Position numbers and translations under genes: made by a program. The notes below the pieces were generated by a model. It saw only the letters and a list, made by a program, of their open reading frames with translations, was not told where the DNA came from and made no database searches. DNA of 64,000 nt, from positions 1-64,000 of the forward strand of contig NZ_BCTO01000031.1 of the NCBI RefSeq assembly GCF_001571325.1, given 5' to 3'. Shown piece by piece: positions 45,208 to 53,837 of the stretch. The stretch is from Delftia tsuruhatensis NBRC 16741. GTDB lineage: Bacteria > Pseudomonadota > Gammaproteobacteria > Burkholderiales > Burkholderiaceae_C. Position 1 is the stretch's first letter, and every line of letters starts with the position of its first letter.

Positions 45208-46992
45208 TCAGTCCCGTCTCGGCGTTACCTGCGCATGCTCCTGGATGCCGATCACATTGAAGAATACGGCCACCAGCTGGTGCAGCTGGCCGAACTGCAG
45301 CACATGGCCCAGCGACTGCATGTGGGCCGCCCAGTTGAGCACGGAGCCGGCCGCCGCAAAGTCCATGCGCACCAGCTGGGTGCAGTCGATGAACACCGGC
45401 TCGCCCAGGCTGGCGCCTTCCTGCACCGGGTCCAGCCAGGTGGAGGCATCGCCTTCGATGGTGCCGGACAGCGCAAATCGCACGGCATCCACCGGGGCGT
45501 CAGCGCCCGGCTGCACAGGGGCTTGTGCACCGCCGGACTCGACGGCTTGCGTCAGGCACTGGCAGACCGGGTCCGCCCAGGCAGGTGGCGAGACTTCGTA
45601 GGTCACGCAGTAGTCCAGGGCCACCAGCTCGAAATCATCCTGCCGGTTCATCAGGCGCAGCACGGCCATGCGCAGGCGCCACCACAGCGTATCCACAGCG
45701 GAGTCGCCCGAGGGAGCCAGCTCGCCCAGCAGCGCCTGCAGCCGGTCCGCGTTGAGCAGCACGAATACGCCCTGGGAATCGGCCCATTGCTGCAGCAGCG
45801 CCTCCAAGGCGGTGGCTGCCGCCTCGTCGATGTGGGTCACGGCAGCCCAGTCCAGGGTCCAGGGACCGGCGGCCTTGGCCTGGGAGGCCTTCAGCGCCGT
45901 GACAGCGCTGGGCGTGACCTGGGCGGGAGCGCTCCAGCGCCAGCCGCGCCCTGCCGCTGCGCCGGGAAGGGGCGCCATCGCGGCGGTGCGCTGCTGCGGC
46001 ATCGCGAACCACTGGGGAGCGGAGCGGCCGAAGCGCGCCGCGAATTCAATGCCGGCCTTGTCGAACTGCAGCGGGCGATCGGCCGCGCGGTACAGGTCCA
46101 GCAAGGCCAGCCAGACCGGCAGCTGCGCAGGCACATCGCGCCGCTCGATCAGCTCCAGCATGCCCTGCTCGGCGCCGTCCACGTCGCCATTGGCAAAGAG
46201 GATGGCCGGCTCTTCGAGGTCGGGATCGTGCTCGAACACCACGAAGGATGGCGGCACCATGTCCATGGGCTGCGGGGCAGAGACCTCGGTGGCCGCGAAG
46301 GCGGGCAGGAAATCGGTGGCCCCTTCCAATGGCCGCAAGGGGCGGGCCATGGGCATGGAATCCATGAGGGGAGCCGTGGAGACGGACGGCACCTGCGGCG
46401 CAGGTGCCAGGCTCATGGGCAAGGTGGTGGCAAAGGCCGCCACATCGCCGGCCGAGGCGATGGCCGCAGGCACCACGTCGCTGAGCATGGGAATCTGGCC
46501 CGGCGGCGGCTGCTTGCGAAACGACGCCGGCGCGGGGTTGCCGCCAGCGGGCAGCGCCATGGGAATGGTGGTGGCGTCGGCCGCCTGCTTGCCCCGCCAC
46601 CATTGCTGGGACATCTGGGCCTCGATCTCGTCGATCTTCTTGAGCGTGACGGCGCGCTCGCCGGAGGATTTGGAGCTCAGCAGGCTGCTGAGGAATTGCG
46701 AGCCCTGCGCAGCCGGTCCGGGCACGCCGCCACCGACAGGTGCGCTGCCCGGCCGGGAGGCCTGTTGCAACTCGGCCTGGCGCAGGCGGCGCAACTGGTC
46801 GAATTCGCGCTTGCGTACGAAGTCGTTGCGGCGCTTGCGCTCGATCATTTCCTTGAGCGCCTGCTTGCTGTACTGGCTCTCCTGGTCAGCGTCGAGGCCG
46901 TCGAGATCGGACCAATTGACCGTCGGGTGGCGCACAAAGCGCACCACCTTGGACAACAACCCTCCCGATTTGCTGCTCTCTTCTTTTGCCAT
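45208..46992 (-). CDS. Large protein with two STAS-like domains
   Basis: A 594-aa protein, not a known named family to me. It has a basic, coiled-coil-like N-terminus (residues 1-80, many Arg/Gln/Lys), a Pro/Ala/Met-rich disordered middle, and a short helical repeat-like part near ILFANGDVDGAEQGMLELIERRD. Two C-terminal segments look like STAS folds: WTLDWAAVTHIDEAAATALEALLQQW and VFIDCTQLVRMDFAAAGSVLNWAAHM. STAS domains occur in anti-sigma antagonists and transporters. No signal or membrane span. It lies 45 bases after dksA and 69 before hslV on the same strand. A partner-switch role is only a guess. Confidence 0.75.
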   Translation of the reverse strand: MAKEESSKSGGLLSKVVRFVRHPTVNWSDLDGLDADQESQYSKQALKEMIERKRRNDFVRKREFDQLRRLRQAELQQASRPGSAPVGGGVPGPAAQGSQFLSSLLSSKSSGERAVTLKKIDEIEAQMSQQWWRGKQAADATTIPMALPAGGNPAPASFRKQPPPGQIPMLSDVVPAAIASAGDVAAFATTLPMSLAPAPQVPSVSTAPLMDSMPMARPLRPLEGATDFLPAFAATEVSAPQPMDMVPPSFVVFEHDPDLEEPAILFANGDVDGAEQGMLELIERRDVPAQLPVWLALLDLYRAADRPLQFDKAGIEFAARFGRSAPQWFAMPQQRTAAMAPLPGAAAGRGWRWSAPAQVTPSAVTALKASQAKAAGPWTLDWAAVTHIDEAAATALEALLQQWADSQGVFVLLNADRLQALLGELAPSGDSAVDTLWWRLRMAVLRLMNRQDDFELVALDYCVTYEVSPPAWADPVCQCLTQAVESGGAQAPVQPGADAPVDAVRFALSGTIEGDASTWLDPVQEGASLGEPVFIDCTQLVRMDFAAAGSVLNWAAHMQSLGHVLQFGQLHQLVAVFFNVIGIQEHAQVTPRRD

Positions 46993-47037
46993 GGCGAATC
47001 AGATTAGCACCACCGTTCCGAAGGCCGTTGCCGCAAC

Positions 47038-47532
47038 TCAATCTCCGTACATCTTCTGCTTGAGCTCGCGTCGCTGCTGGGCCTCCAGCGACAGCGTGGC
47101 CGTGGGACGGGCCAGCAGGCGGCCCACGCCGATGGGCTCGCCGGTTTCGTCGCAGTAGCCGTAGTCGCCTGCGTCGATGCGTGCAATGGATTGCTCGATC
47201 TTCTTGAGCAGCTTGCGCTCGCGGTCGCGGGTGCGCAGTTCCAGCGCGTGCTCTTCCTCGATGGTGGCGCGGTCGGCCGGATCGGGAACCACCACGGTGT
47301 CCTCGCGCAGGTTTTCTGCCGTCTCGCCCGCGTTGGTGTGCATGTCGTGCTTGAGAGTGAGCAGCTTCAGGCGGAAGAACGCCATCTGCTTCTCATTCAT
47401 GTAGTCGTCATCGGACATGGCCAGCACTTCGGCATCCGTCAGCTCCTCCGCCGACTTGGTCTTCCAGGCATTGGCCAGCTTGGGGTCTCGTTTCGTCGAT
47501 CCCGACGAAGGCGTTTGCGTAGTGGTAGGCAT
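47038..47532 (-). CDS. dksA: DksA-family RNA polymerase regulator, cysteine-poor type
   Basis: A 164-aa DksA. The coiled coil with the catalytic tip DPADRATIEEE (84-94; Asp84, Asp87 and Ala89 match the key residues) is intact. The C-terminal knuckle, normally CxxC...CxxC, reads Cys127-D-E-Thr130 ... Ser148-L-E-Ala151, so only one of four zinc cysteines remains. Variants like this work without zinc in other bacteria (family knowledge, Pseudomonas DksA2 type). It binds RNA polymerase's secondary channel with ppGpp to tune rRNA and amino-acid promoters. It is near a CobW GTPase gene linked to zinc supply. Confidence 0.95.
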   Translation of the reverse strand: MPTTTQTPSSGSTKRDPKLANAWKTKSAEELTDAEVLAMSDDDYMNEKQMAFFRLKLLTLKHDMHTNAGETAENLREDTVVVPDPADRATIEEEHALELRTRDRERKLLKKIEQSIARIDAGDYGYCDETGEPIGVGRLLARPTATLSLEAQQRRELKQKMYGD

Positions 47533-47568
47533 AGTGTTGGTTTCGCTAACTTAGTCCGAGCCGGGGGC

Positions 47569-47598
47569 ATCGGACGGGGCCATGGATGGTACTGTCAA
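47569..47598 (-). promoter_or_regulatory. Candidate dksA promoter
   Basis: Minus strand: perfect -35 TTGACA (47593-47598), 18-base spacer, weak -10 TCCGAT (47569-47574), predicted start about 30 bases before dksA. It lies inside the small frame noted for this region, which weakens that frame. Confidence 0.35.
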
Positions 47599-47975
47599 TC
47601 GAGGCGCCCGGGTCGAATGCCATGTAGGACAGCCGATCGCCGCAGTTGCGGAACCTGCCGGCTTCCCCTTGCGGCGGGGTGCGGCAATCCAGGCCGTGCG
47701 GCGGCCGTGCGTGCAAAGAGCCCTTTTCCAGCCAGCGCGGGAGGCCAGGTCGACGACGCCGACCGCAGTGCGGACTGCGGCCTTCTGGCTTGCAGCCGGG
47801 GCCTGGGCGGCCACTGACGGCTTCTTGCTGGATTCGGCGCTCACTTGCTGTCTCCTCACGGTATGGGCGACCCCTGCGGGGCAGTCCATTGGGCTTGGGG
47901 GCTCTCTTCAGGGGCGCGATTGTATCGATGCTCTACAGGAGCGCAAGCCGTTGCACATACCCCACATGAAAGCAG

Positions 47976-48005
47976 AGGAACCGCCTGCAGATGCGGGCGG
48001 CTCCT
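47976..48005 (-). terminator. Hairpin after the CobW-like gene
   Basis: AGGAGCCGCC and GGCGGTTCCT on the minus strand (nine of ten pairs) around a 10-base loop, followed by CTGCTTTC. About 60 bases past the stop; the T-run is poor, so it may be a weak terminator. Confidence 0.45.
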
Positions 48006-48062
48006 GCGTCAATCAGATGTCAGCAAAAACCATGTGATTCCTCACAAAAGTTCACAGACGGC

Positions 48063-49178
48063 TCAGACCAGGCACTGCTCCAGGCCCTGCAGGAAGATGT
48101 CCTGGGGCAGGTCGATGCCGATGAAGACCATCTTGCTCTGGCGCTTTTCGTCTTCGGCCCATTGCGGTCCCAGGTCGCTGCCCATGAGCTGGTGCACCCC
48201 CTGGAAGATGACCTTGCGCTCCGTGCCCTGCATGTTCAGCACGCCCTTGTAGCGCAGCATGCGCGGGCCATAGATGTTGACGATGGCGCCCAGGAAGTCC
48301 TCCAGGCGGGCAGGGTCGAACGCGCGGTCGGCACGGTAGACGAAGCTCTTGACGTCGTCATCGTGGTGATGGTGGTGAGGATGATTGCAGTGTTCGCCGT
48401 GCTCGTGATCATGGGCGTGGCTGTGGGCGTGGTCGTGCCCGCAGTTCTCGTCATGCTCGTGGTCATGGCTGCAGTGCTCGCCATGCTCGTGCTTGTGATC
48501 ATGGCCGTGGTCGTGATCGTCTTCCTTGAGGAAGTCGGGATCGATGTCCAGCTTGGCATTGAGGTTGAAGCCACGCAGGTCGAAGACTTCGTTCAGGGGC
48601 ACTTCGCCGAAATGCACGGCGCGGATGGGCGCGCGCGGGTTCATGTGCTTGAGGCGGTGGATGAGCGCGTTCTTCTCGTCCTCGCTGACCAGGTCGGTCT
48701 TGGACAGGAAGAGCTGGTCGGCAAAGCCCACCTGGCGGCGCGCCTCCTGGCGGTCATCCAGCTGCTGGTTGGCGTGCTTGGCATCGACCAGGGTGAGGAT
48801 GGAGTCGATCAGATAGGTCTCGGCGATCTCGTCGTCCATGAAGAAGGTCTGGGCGACGGGGCCGGGATCGGCCAGGCCCGTGGTCTCGATCACGATGCGG
48901 TCGAACTCCACCAGGCCCTTGCGGCGCTTGGAGGCCAGCAGCTGCAGGGTCTCGCGCAGGTCTTCGCGGATGGTGCAGCAGATGCAGCCGTTACTCATCT
49001 GCAGGATCTGCTCCTTGGACTCCGTCCTGAGGATGTCGGTGTCGATGTTTTCCTCGCCGAACTCGTTCTCGATCACGGCGATCTTCATGCCGTGGGACTC
49101 GCTGAGCACGCGCTTGAGCAGCGTGGTCTTGCCCGAGCCCAGGAAGCCGGTAAGGATGGTGACGGGAATCAGTGCCAT
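48063..49178 (-). CDS. CobW/COG0523-family metal GTPase with His-rich loop
   Basis: A 371-aa G3E GTPase. Walker A GFLGSGKTT (11-19), the metal motif CICC (65-68), and SKTD (159-162) define the COG0523 family. Between the GTPase and the C-terminal CobW domain is a stretch of about 50 residues (221-272) in which about half are His, mixed with Asp, Glu and a few Cys: a metal-holding loop. Members deliver zinc (or cobalt) to client proteins, often under zinc starvation. The start at 49178 (MALIPVTILTG) matches the family. It lies upstream of dksA and downstream of xerC. Confidence 0.9.
   Translation of the reverse strand: MALIPVTILTGFLGSGKTTLLKRVLSESHGMKIAVIENEFGEENIDTDILRTESKEQILQMSNGCICCTIREDLRETLQLLASKRRKGLVEFDRIVIETTGLADPGPVAQTFFMDDEIAETYLIDSILTLVDAKHANQQLDDRQEARRQVGFADQLFLSKTDLVSEDEKNALIHRLKHMNPRAPIRAVHFGEVPLNEVFDLRGFNLNAKLDIDPDFLKEDDHDHGHDHKHEHGEHCSHDHEHDENCGHDHAHSHAHDHEHGEHCNHPHHHHHDDDVKSFVYRADRAFDPARLEDFLGAIVNIYGPRMLRYKGVLNMQGTERKVIFQGVHQLMGSDLGPQWAEDEKRQSKMVFIGIDLPQDIFLQGLEQCLV
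48352..48520 (+). repeat. His/Asp-codon repeat inside the CobW-like gene
   Basis: The DNA is dominated by alternating CAC/CAT and GAC/GAT codons on the minus strand, read on the plus strand as GTG/ATG/ATC-type triplets. The near-repeat makes copy-number changes possible without loss of frame. It encodes the metal-binding loop. Confidence 0.8.
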
Positions 49179-49214
49179 GGGATTGCTTTCAGAAAATTCA
49201 GCAAAGGGAAGCGG

Positions 49215-49243
49215 CAAGGCCCGTCCACCATGGACGGGCCTTG
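49215..49243. other. Perfect hairpin between xerC and the CobW-like gene
   Basis: CAAGGCCCGTCCA, loop CCA, TGGACGGGCCTTG: 13 perfect pairs. Neither side has a T-run. It could be a rho-assisted terminator after xerC or a protein site ahead of the CobW-like gene. Confidence 0.5.
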
Positions 49244-49312
49244 TCGAAAAGACGTTCCGAATAAGTTTAGCGAGCCTGTCAAGTGCTGTTTTGCCAGAGG
49301 GCTTGGCCTTTT

Positions 49313-50401
49313 TTATTCGAGGCTGTCCTTTTCAGGGGTTTCGCCGATTTCGCCGACTTGCCTGCTGTCGCCGCTCTTGCGGCGCGCGCGCGGGTGGGCG
49401 CTCTCGTAGGCCTGGGCCAGATGCTGGAAATCCAGGCGCGTGTAAATCTGCGTGGTCGAGATGCTGGCGTGGCCCAGCAGCTCCTGCACGGCGCGCAAAT
49501 CGCCACTGGACTGCAGCATGTGGCTGGCGAACGAATGCCGCAGCACATGGGGATGGACACCGGCCGAAAGGCCGGCCTGCTGCCCGCGCCGGCGCAGCCG
49601 CGCCCAGACCGACTGCGCGCCAAGGCGCTCGCCGCGCCGGCCGATGAAAAGGGCGGGTTCGTGCTGCGCAGCCTGCGCGGCCGCACCCGCAAGACCCGTT
49701 TCCCGAAGGGCCAGCCAGCGCTGCAGCGCCTGCAGCGCGGCCGCTCCCACGGGCACGGTGCGGCGCTTGCCGCCCTTGCCCTGCACGTGGGCGTCGGCGG
49801 ACTGCAGGTCTATCCAGCCACGGCCCTGGCGCTGCGTGTCCTGGCCGGGCGCCACGTCCAGGCCCACCAGCTCGCCCACGCGCAGGCCGCAGCTGTACAG
49901 CAATTCGGTGATGGCGGCGTCGCGCGCCTCGATCCAGGGGTCGGCATCGGCGTTGCCGAAGGCGGCCAACTGCACGGCGTCATCCACGCCCAATGCCTTG
50001 GGCAGGGGTTTGGGGGCCTTGGGGCCGCGCACGCCCTCCACAGGATTGAAAGGCACCAGCGACTGCTGGGCCGCCCAGCGGAAGAAGCTGCGCCAGCCGG
50101 ACAGGATGAGCGCAATGCCGCGCGGGCTGCGGCCCCGGGAATGCATCCGGGCCACGAAACGGCGGATGTGGGCGGGCTGCAGCGCCAGCAGATCCAGGCC
50201 GGCGTCGCGGGCCATGGCGCACAGCCGGGCCATGTCCAGCGCATAGAGCTCGCAGGTGCGGTCGGCCAGGCGCTTTTGCACGCGCACATGCTCCAGATAG
50301 GCATGGACGGCGGAGGGGAGCAGCGCCAGGTCCTCTGCCTCCAGATCCTCTGCCGGAAGGCCGCCTTCCGGGAGCCCGTCCCTGTCCGATGCCCCCGGCA
50401 T
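49313..50401 (-). CDS. xerC: Tyrosine recombinase XerC
   Basis: A 362-aa site-specific recombinase. The N-terminal SAM-like core-binding domain starts near residue 30. The catalytic residues are in SCGLRVGEL (Arg), a Lys in GKGGKRRTVP, HPHVLRHSFASHML (His and Arg), LGHASISTTQIYTRLD (His and the nucleophile Tyr). It resolves chromosome dimers at dif with XerD. Next to DUF484 and dapF, a widely conserved order that supports XerC over a phage integrase. Confidence 0.95.
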   Translation of the reverse strand: MPGASDRDGLPEGGLPAEDLEAEDLALLPSAVHAYLEHVRVQKRLADRTCELYALDMARLCAMARDAGLDLLALQPAHIRRFVARMHSRGRSPRGIALILSGWRSFFRWAAQQSLVPFNPVEGVRGPKAPKPLPKALGVDDAVQLAAFGNADADPWIEARDAAITELLYSCGLRVGELVGLDVAPGQDTQRQGRGWIDLQSADAHVQGKGGKRRTVPVGAAALQALQRWLALRETGLAGAAAQAAQHEPALFIGRRGERLGAQSVWARLRRRGQQAGLSAGVHPHVLRHSFASHMLQSSGDLRAVQELLGHASISTTQIYTRLDFQHLAQAYESAHPRARRKSGDSRQVGEIGETPEKDSLE

Positions 50402-50415
50402 GGGCTTTCAGCCGA

Positions 50416-51129
50416 TCAGCCGCGCGCCAGGGTCAGCGCCACGGGCCGCATGCGCGAGAGGGCCGCGCTGGCCAGGGCCGCGATGCGCGAGAGGAATTCC
50501 GTGCCCATGGTTGCCTCGAAGCGCAGCGGATCGGGCGAGCCCAGGACCAGCATGCCGAAGGCATGGGCCGGGTTGCCGGGGTCGCCATCGTGCAGGGTGA
50601 GCAGGGCCAGGGACTGGGCCGCGTCGGGATCGACCAGCCAGCCGCCGGGCTCGAAGCCCATGTTGGGGCCGCAAAACGGCATGGTCAGCGAGGCAGCGAA
50701 GGACTTGGCATCGTCGCTGACGCCCATGGTGTAGATGCTGCTGGTCTGCGCGCCGGAGACGTTCCACAGGCGCAGGGCCACCTGGGGCACCTCGAAGACA
50801 TGCTGCAGGCTGGCCGTCAGCGCATGGGGCAGTTCGCGCAGGTCCTGGACCTTGGCCAGGGCGCAGCTCCAGGCGTGCAGCTTGTCGGCGATGGAGGCGT
50901 TCTCGCTGCTGTGCCGCATCATGTCCATGATGCGGTGCTCCAGGCCCTTGATCTTCTCGCGCAGCATCTCGGCCTGGCGTTCCTGCAGGCTTACGGTGCG
51001 CGGGCTGTGGCTGCTGACCAGCTGCACGCGCGCGAGCATCTCGGCGTGGCGCTCGAAGAATTCCGGATGGTTCAGCAGGTAGTCGGCAATCGTCTCTTCG
51101 GTGACGGCGATATCGGTAGTGCTGTTCAT
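50416..51129 (-). CDS. DUF484 family protein
   Basis: A 237-aa DUF484 protein with a GAF-like fold in relatives. It opens with the typical [21 protein letters not shown], then a coiled coil ([25 protein letters not shown]) and a C-terminal GAF-like half. Function unknown, but it is almost always next to dapF and xerC, as here; it overlaps dapF by 4 bases. Confidence 0.9.
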   Translation of the reverse strand: MNSTTDIAVTEETIADYLLNHPEFFERHAEMLARVQLVSSHSPRTVSLQERQAEMLREKIKGLEHRIMDMMRHSSENASIADKLHAWSCALAKVQDLRELPHALTASLQHVFEVPQVALRLWNVSGAQTSSIYTMGVSDDAKSFAASLTMPFCGPNMGFEPGGWLVDPDAAQSLALLTLHDGDPGNPAHAFGMLVLGSPDPLRFEATMGTEFLSRIAALASAALSRMRPVALTLARG

Positions 51130-51986
51130 GGCTGGTCGGGAACCTCGATCTGTCCTTCAAAAACAAACTCTGCGGGGCCGGTCATGCGCACTGCGCCGCC
51201 GTCCCACTCGATGGTCAGCCGGCCGCCGCGGGTGTGCACATCGACGCGCGCGTCGAGCAGCCCCCAGCGGATGCCGGCCACCACGGCCGCGCAGGCGCCC
51301 GTGCCGCAGGCCAGCGTCTCGCCGGCACCGCGCTCGTACACACGCAGCCGGATCTGGCCGCGATCGACGATCTGCATGAATCCCGCATTGACGCGCTGGG
51401 GAAAGCGCGCATGGCGCTCGATCAGCGGGCCCCAGGTGGCCACGGGCGCATGGTCCACATCGTCCACCAGCTGCACCGCATGCGGGTTGCCCATGGAAAC
51501 GGGGGCGATCCAGACCGTGGCTTCGTCGCCCAGCTGCAGGGGCCATTGCTGCGCCGCACCCAGCGGGCGGGGAACCAGGCCTGCACCATCGAAGGGCACC
51601 AGGGCGGGCTCCAGCACGGGCTGGCCCATGTCCACGGTGACGCGGCCATCGGCATGCAGCTCGGGGGCGATGAGGCCGGCCAGCGTCTGCACGCGGATGA
51701 CGGACTTGTCCGTCAGTCCCTTGTCGTGCACATAGCGGGCAAAGCAGCGCGCGCCGTTGCCGCACTGCTCGACCTCGCCGCCGTCGGCGTTGTGGATCAC
51801 GTATTCGAAGTCGATGCCTTCGGCGGGCGAGGGCCGCACCGTGAGGATCTGGTCGGCGCCCACGCCGAATTGGCGGTGGGCCAGAAAGCGGTACTGGGCT
51901 GCGCTCAGGCCCAGCGGGCCGGCGGTTTCGTCAAGGACCACGAAATCGTTGCCAGCGCCCTGCATCTTGGTAAAGCGGATCTGCAT
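51126..51986 (-). CDS. dapF: Diaminopimelate epimerase
   Basis: A 286-aa racemase-like enzyme that converts LL-DAP to meso-DAP for lysine and peptidoglycan. The two catalytic cysteines are in [14 protein letters not shown] and [26 protein letters not shown] is the N-terminal signature. It supplies the substrate for MurE in this window. Head-to-head with the Nudix-MBL gene over 127 bases. Confidence 0.97.
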   Translation of the reverse strand: MQIRFTKMQGAGNDFVVLDETAGPLGLSAAQYRFLAHRQFGVGADQILTVRPSPAEGIDFEYVIHNADGGEVEQCGNGARCFARYVHDKGLTDKSVIRVQTLAGLIAPELHADGRVTVDMGQPVLEPALVPFDGAGLVPRPLGAAQQWPLQLGDEATVWIAPVSMGNPHAVQLVDDVDHAPVATWGPLIERHARFPQRVNAGFMQIVDRGQIRLRVYERGAGETLACGTGACAAVVAGIRWGLLDARVDVHTRGGRLTIEWDGGAVRMTGPAEFVFEGQIEVPDQP

Positions 51987-52113
51987 CCCGCGATTATCCC
52001 CTGCACGGCAGCCTCATGGCGCAATCCGGGGCATGCCCTGGCGCAGAGCGCCATCCAGCCGCCTGCGTCTCCGGCGCAACAGCACGATGCAGGTCCATCC
52101 GCATAATGCCCCC

Positions 52114-53784
52114 ATGACCCGCCCCAGCCAGCTCCTGCACCCCCAGCGCCAGCCCGTAGACACGCTCAAGGCCTCCACCGTTTTGCTGATGCGCGACCGC
52201 GCCGATGGCAGCGGACTGGAGGTGCTCATGACAAGGCGCTCGCCCAAGGCCAGCTTCGTGCCCAGCGCCTATGTCTTCCCGGGCGGCGGCATCGAGGCCC
52301 AGGACGCCGCCGACGCCGCCCATGCCTGCGCCAGCACCCGCCCCGCGCAGGCCGGCGATGGCCTGCGCGTCACCCAGGCCATCGCCGGCCTGCGCGAGAC
52401 TTTCGAGGAGCTCGGCATTTTGCTGGCCCACGATGCCCAGGGCCGACCGGTATCGGCCGCCGAGCTGGCCACGCTGGACCGCAATGCTCCCCTGGTTCCC
52501 CAGTGCGAGGCACGCGGCCTGCGCCTGGCCGTGGATGCGCTGTGGTACCTGGCCCACTGGACGGCCGACCGCGACCTGCCCCGGCGCTTCGATGTGCCTT
52601 TCTTCGTGGCGCGCATGCCCGAAGGCCAGGAGCCTGACGCCGACGGATCGGAACAGTTCGAGCCCATCTGGGTGAGCCCCCAGCAAGCGCTGGAGCGCCA
52701 CCGCGCCGGTAGCTTTCCCATGATCTTTCCCACCATCCGCACGCTGGACCGGCTCAGCCGCTTCGCGGGCACCGATGCCGTGTTCGCCGCCCTGCAAGGC
52801 GAGCGGCCGCTGTGGCAGTGCTGCCCGCGCACCGGCTTTCTCGATGGCAAGGAAGCCCGCCACATGGAGGACGAGGCCCCCTTCGGCGAGCTGGAAATGG
52901 TCTGCCCGGACGGCCAGATCCTGCACACGCTGGACTGGCAGAGCGAGCGCGCCGTACCCCTGCGCAAGAACCTGCTGCGCCTGACGGCCCCCAACCCCGG
53001 CGTGATGACCGGCCCCGGCACCAACAGCTATCTGGTGGGCGATACCGCCACGGGCTACATCTGCATCGATCCCGGCCCGGCCGACGCCGCGCATGTGCAG
53101 CGCCTGTTCGAGGCGGCCGGCGGCGACATACGCCACATCCTGTGCACCCACTCCCACGCCGACCATTCGCCGGGCGCAGCCCTGCTGCAGGCGCTGGCGG
53201 TGCAGGCCGGCAAGCCACGCCCGGCCATCGGCGGCCTGCCTTCGGCACCCACGGCCCGGCCGGCCAGCCGCTTCACGCCAGACCACGTGCTGGCAGATGG
53301 CCAGCGCATCGCCGTGCAGGATGCGCAAGGCACCGTCACCCACACGCTGCAGGCCGTGTTCACGCCGGGCCATGCGGCCAACCACGTGTGCTTTCTGCTG
53401 GAGGAAGATGCCCTGCTGTTCAGCGGCGACCACATCCTCAACGGCAGCACCACCATCATCGATCCGCCCGACGGCAACATGCGCGAGTACATCGATTCGC
53501 TGGACAGGCTGGACGCGCTGTGCGCCGCGCACGATGCGCGCTTCATCCTGCCGGCCCATGGCTATGTGCTGGGCTTTGCGCGCCAGGCGATCGCCAAGCT
53601 GAAGGCCCACCGGCTGGCGCGCGAGGCCAAGGTGCTGGCCGCCATGCAAAGACAGCCCGACGGCAGCGTGCAGGACTGGGTGCGCCTGGCCTATGACGAC
53701 GCCCCGCCGCAGCTGTGGCCGATTGCCGAGCGCTCGCTGCTGGCGCATGTGGAGCGCATCCGTGCGCTGTGCGGGCGGCAATGA
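52114..53784 (+). CDS. Nudix-metallo-beta-lactamase fusion protein
   Basis: A 556-aa two-domain protein. Residues 15-210 are a Nudix-like domain with VFPGGG (55-59) and RETFEELG (94-101); the two parts of the Nudix box are separated by about 30 extra residues. Residues 285-550 are a metallo-beta-lactamase fold with THSHADH (345-351), PGHAANH, FSGDH and a C-terminal HG motif near ILPAHGY. The MBL half resembles LACTB2/glyoxalase-II-like hydrolases and RNase-type members. What joins nucleotide-diphosphate or CoA hydrolysis with MBL hydrolysis is unknown. Start at 52114 chosen where similarity begins. Confidence 0.88.
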   Translation: MTRPSQLLHPQRQPVDTLKASTVLLMRDRADGSGLEVLMTRRSPKASFVPSAYVFPGGGIEAQDAADAAHACASTRPAQAGDGLRVTQAIAGLRETFEELGILLAHDAQGRPVSAAELATLDRNAPLVPQCEARGLRLAVDALWYLAHWTADRDLPRRFDVPFFVARMPEGQEPDADGSEQFEPIWVSPQQALERHRAGSFPMIFPTIRTLDRLSRFAGTDAVFAALQGERPLWQCCPRTGFLDGKEARHMEDEAPFGELEMVCPDGQILHTLDWQSERAVPLRKNLLRLTAPNPGVMTGPGTNSYLVGDTATGYICIDPGPADAAHVQRLFEAAGGDIRHILCTHSHADHSPGAALLQALAVQAGKPRPAIGGLPSAPTARPASRFTPDHVLADGQRIAVQDAQGTVTHTLQAVFTPGHAANHVCFLLEEDALLFSGDHILNGSTTIIDPPDGNMREYIDSLDRLDALCAAHDARFILPAHGYVLGFARQAIAKLKAHRLAREAKVLAAMQRQPDGSVQDWVRLAYDDAPPQLWPIAERSLLAHVERIRALCGRQ

Positions 53785-53837
53785 CCGGCAATGACCGACG
53801 ACGCGCGCGGGGCCTGGTATCTGGTTAAGCTGCGCGC

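Larger units (their letters stand above)
47533..48062 (-). other. 530-base region between cobW-like gene and dksA
   Basis: No sure gene. It contains a possible small frame on the minus strand from a GTG at about 47847 to the stop at 47551 (about 98 codons) with a GAGGAG ribosome site 7 bases before it. The predicted product is Ala/Arg/Pro-rich and has no recognisable domain. The region also holds the hairpin at 47976-48005 and a candidate dksA promoter. A long dksA leader is the alternative. Confidence 0.5.

Noticed and set aside
48000-49400. A Val/Met/Ile-rich plus-strand frame that looks like a membrane protein
   Set aside because: It is the complement of the His/Asp repeat in the CobW-like gene; hydrophobicity is an artefact of reading CAC/GAC backwards.
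49313-50401. The tyrosine recombinase as a phage or island integrase
   Set aside because: It lies in the conserved dapF-DUF484-xerC order with normal codon use and no attachment site or phage genes around.
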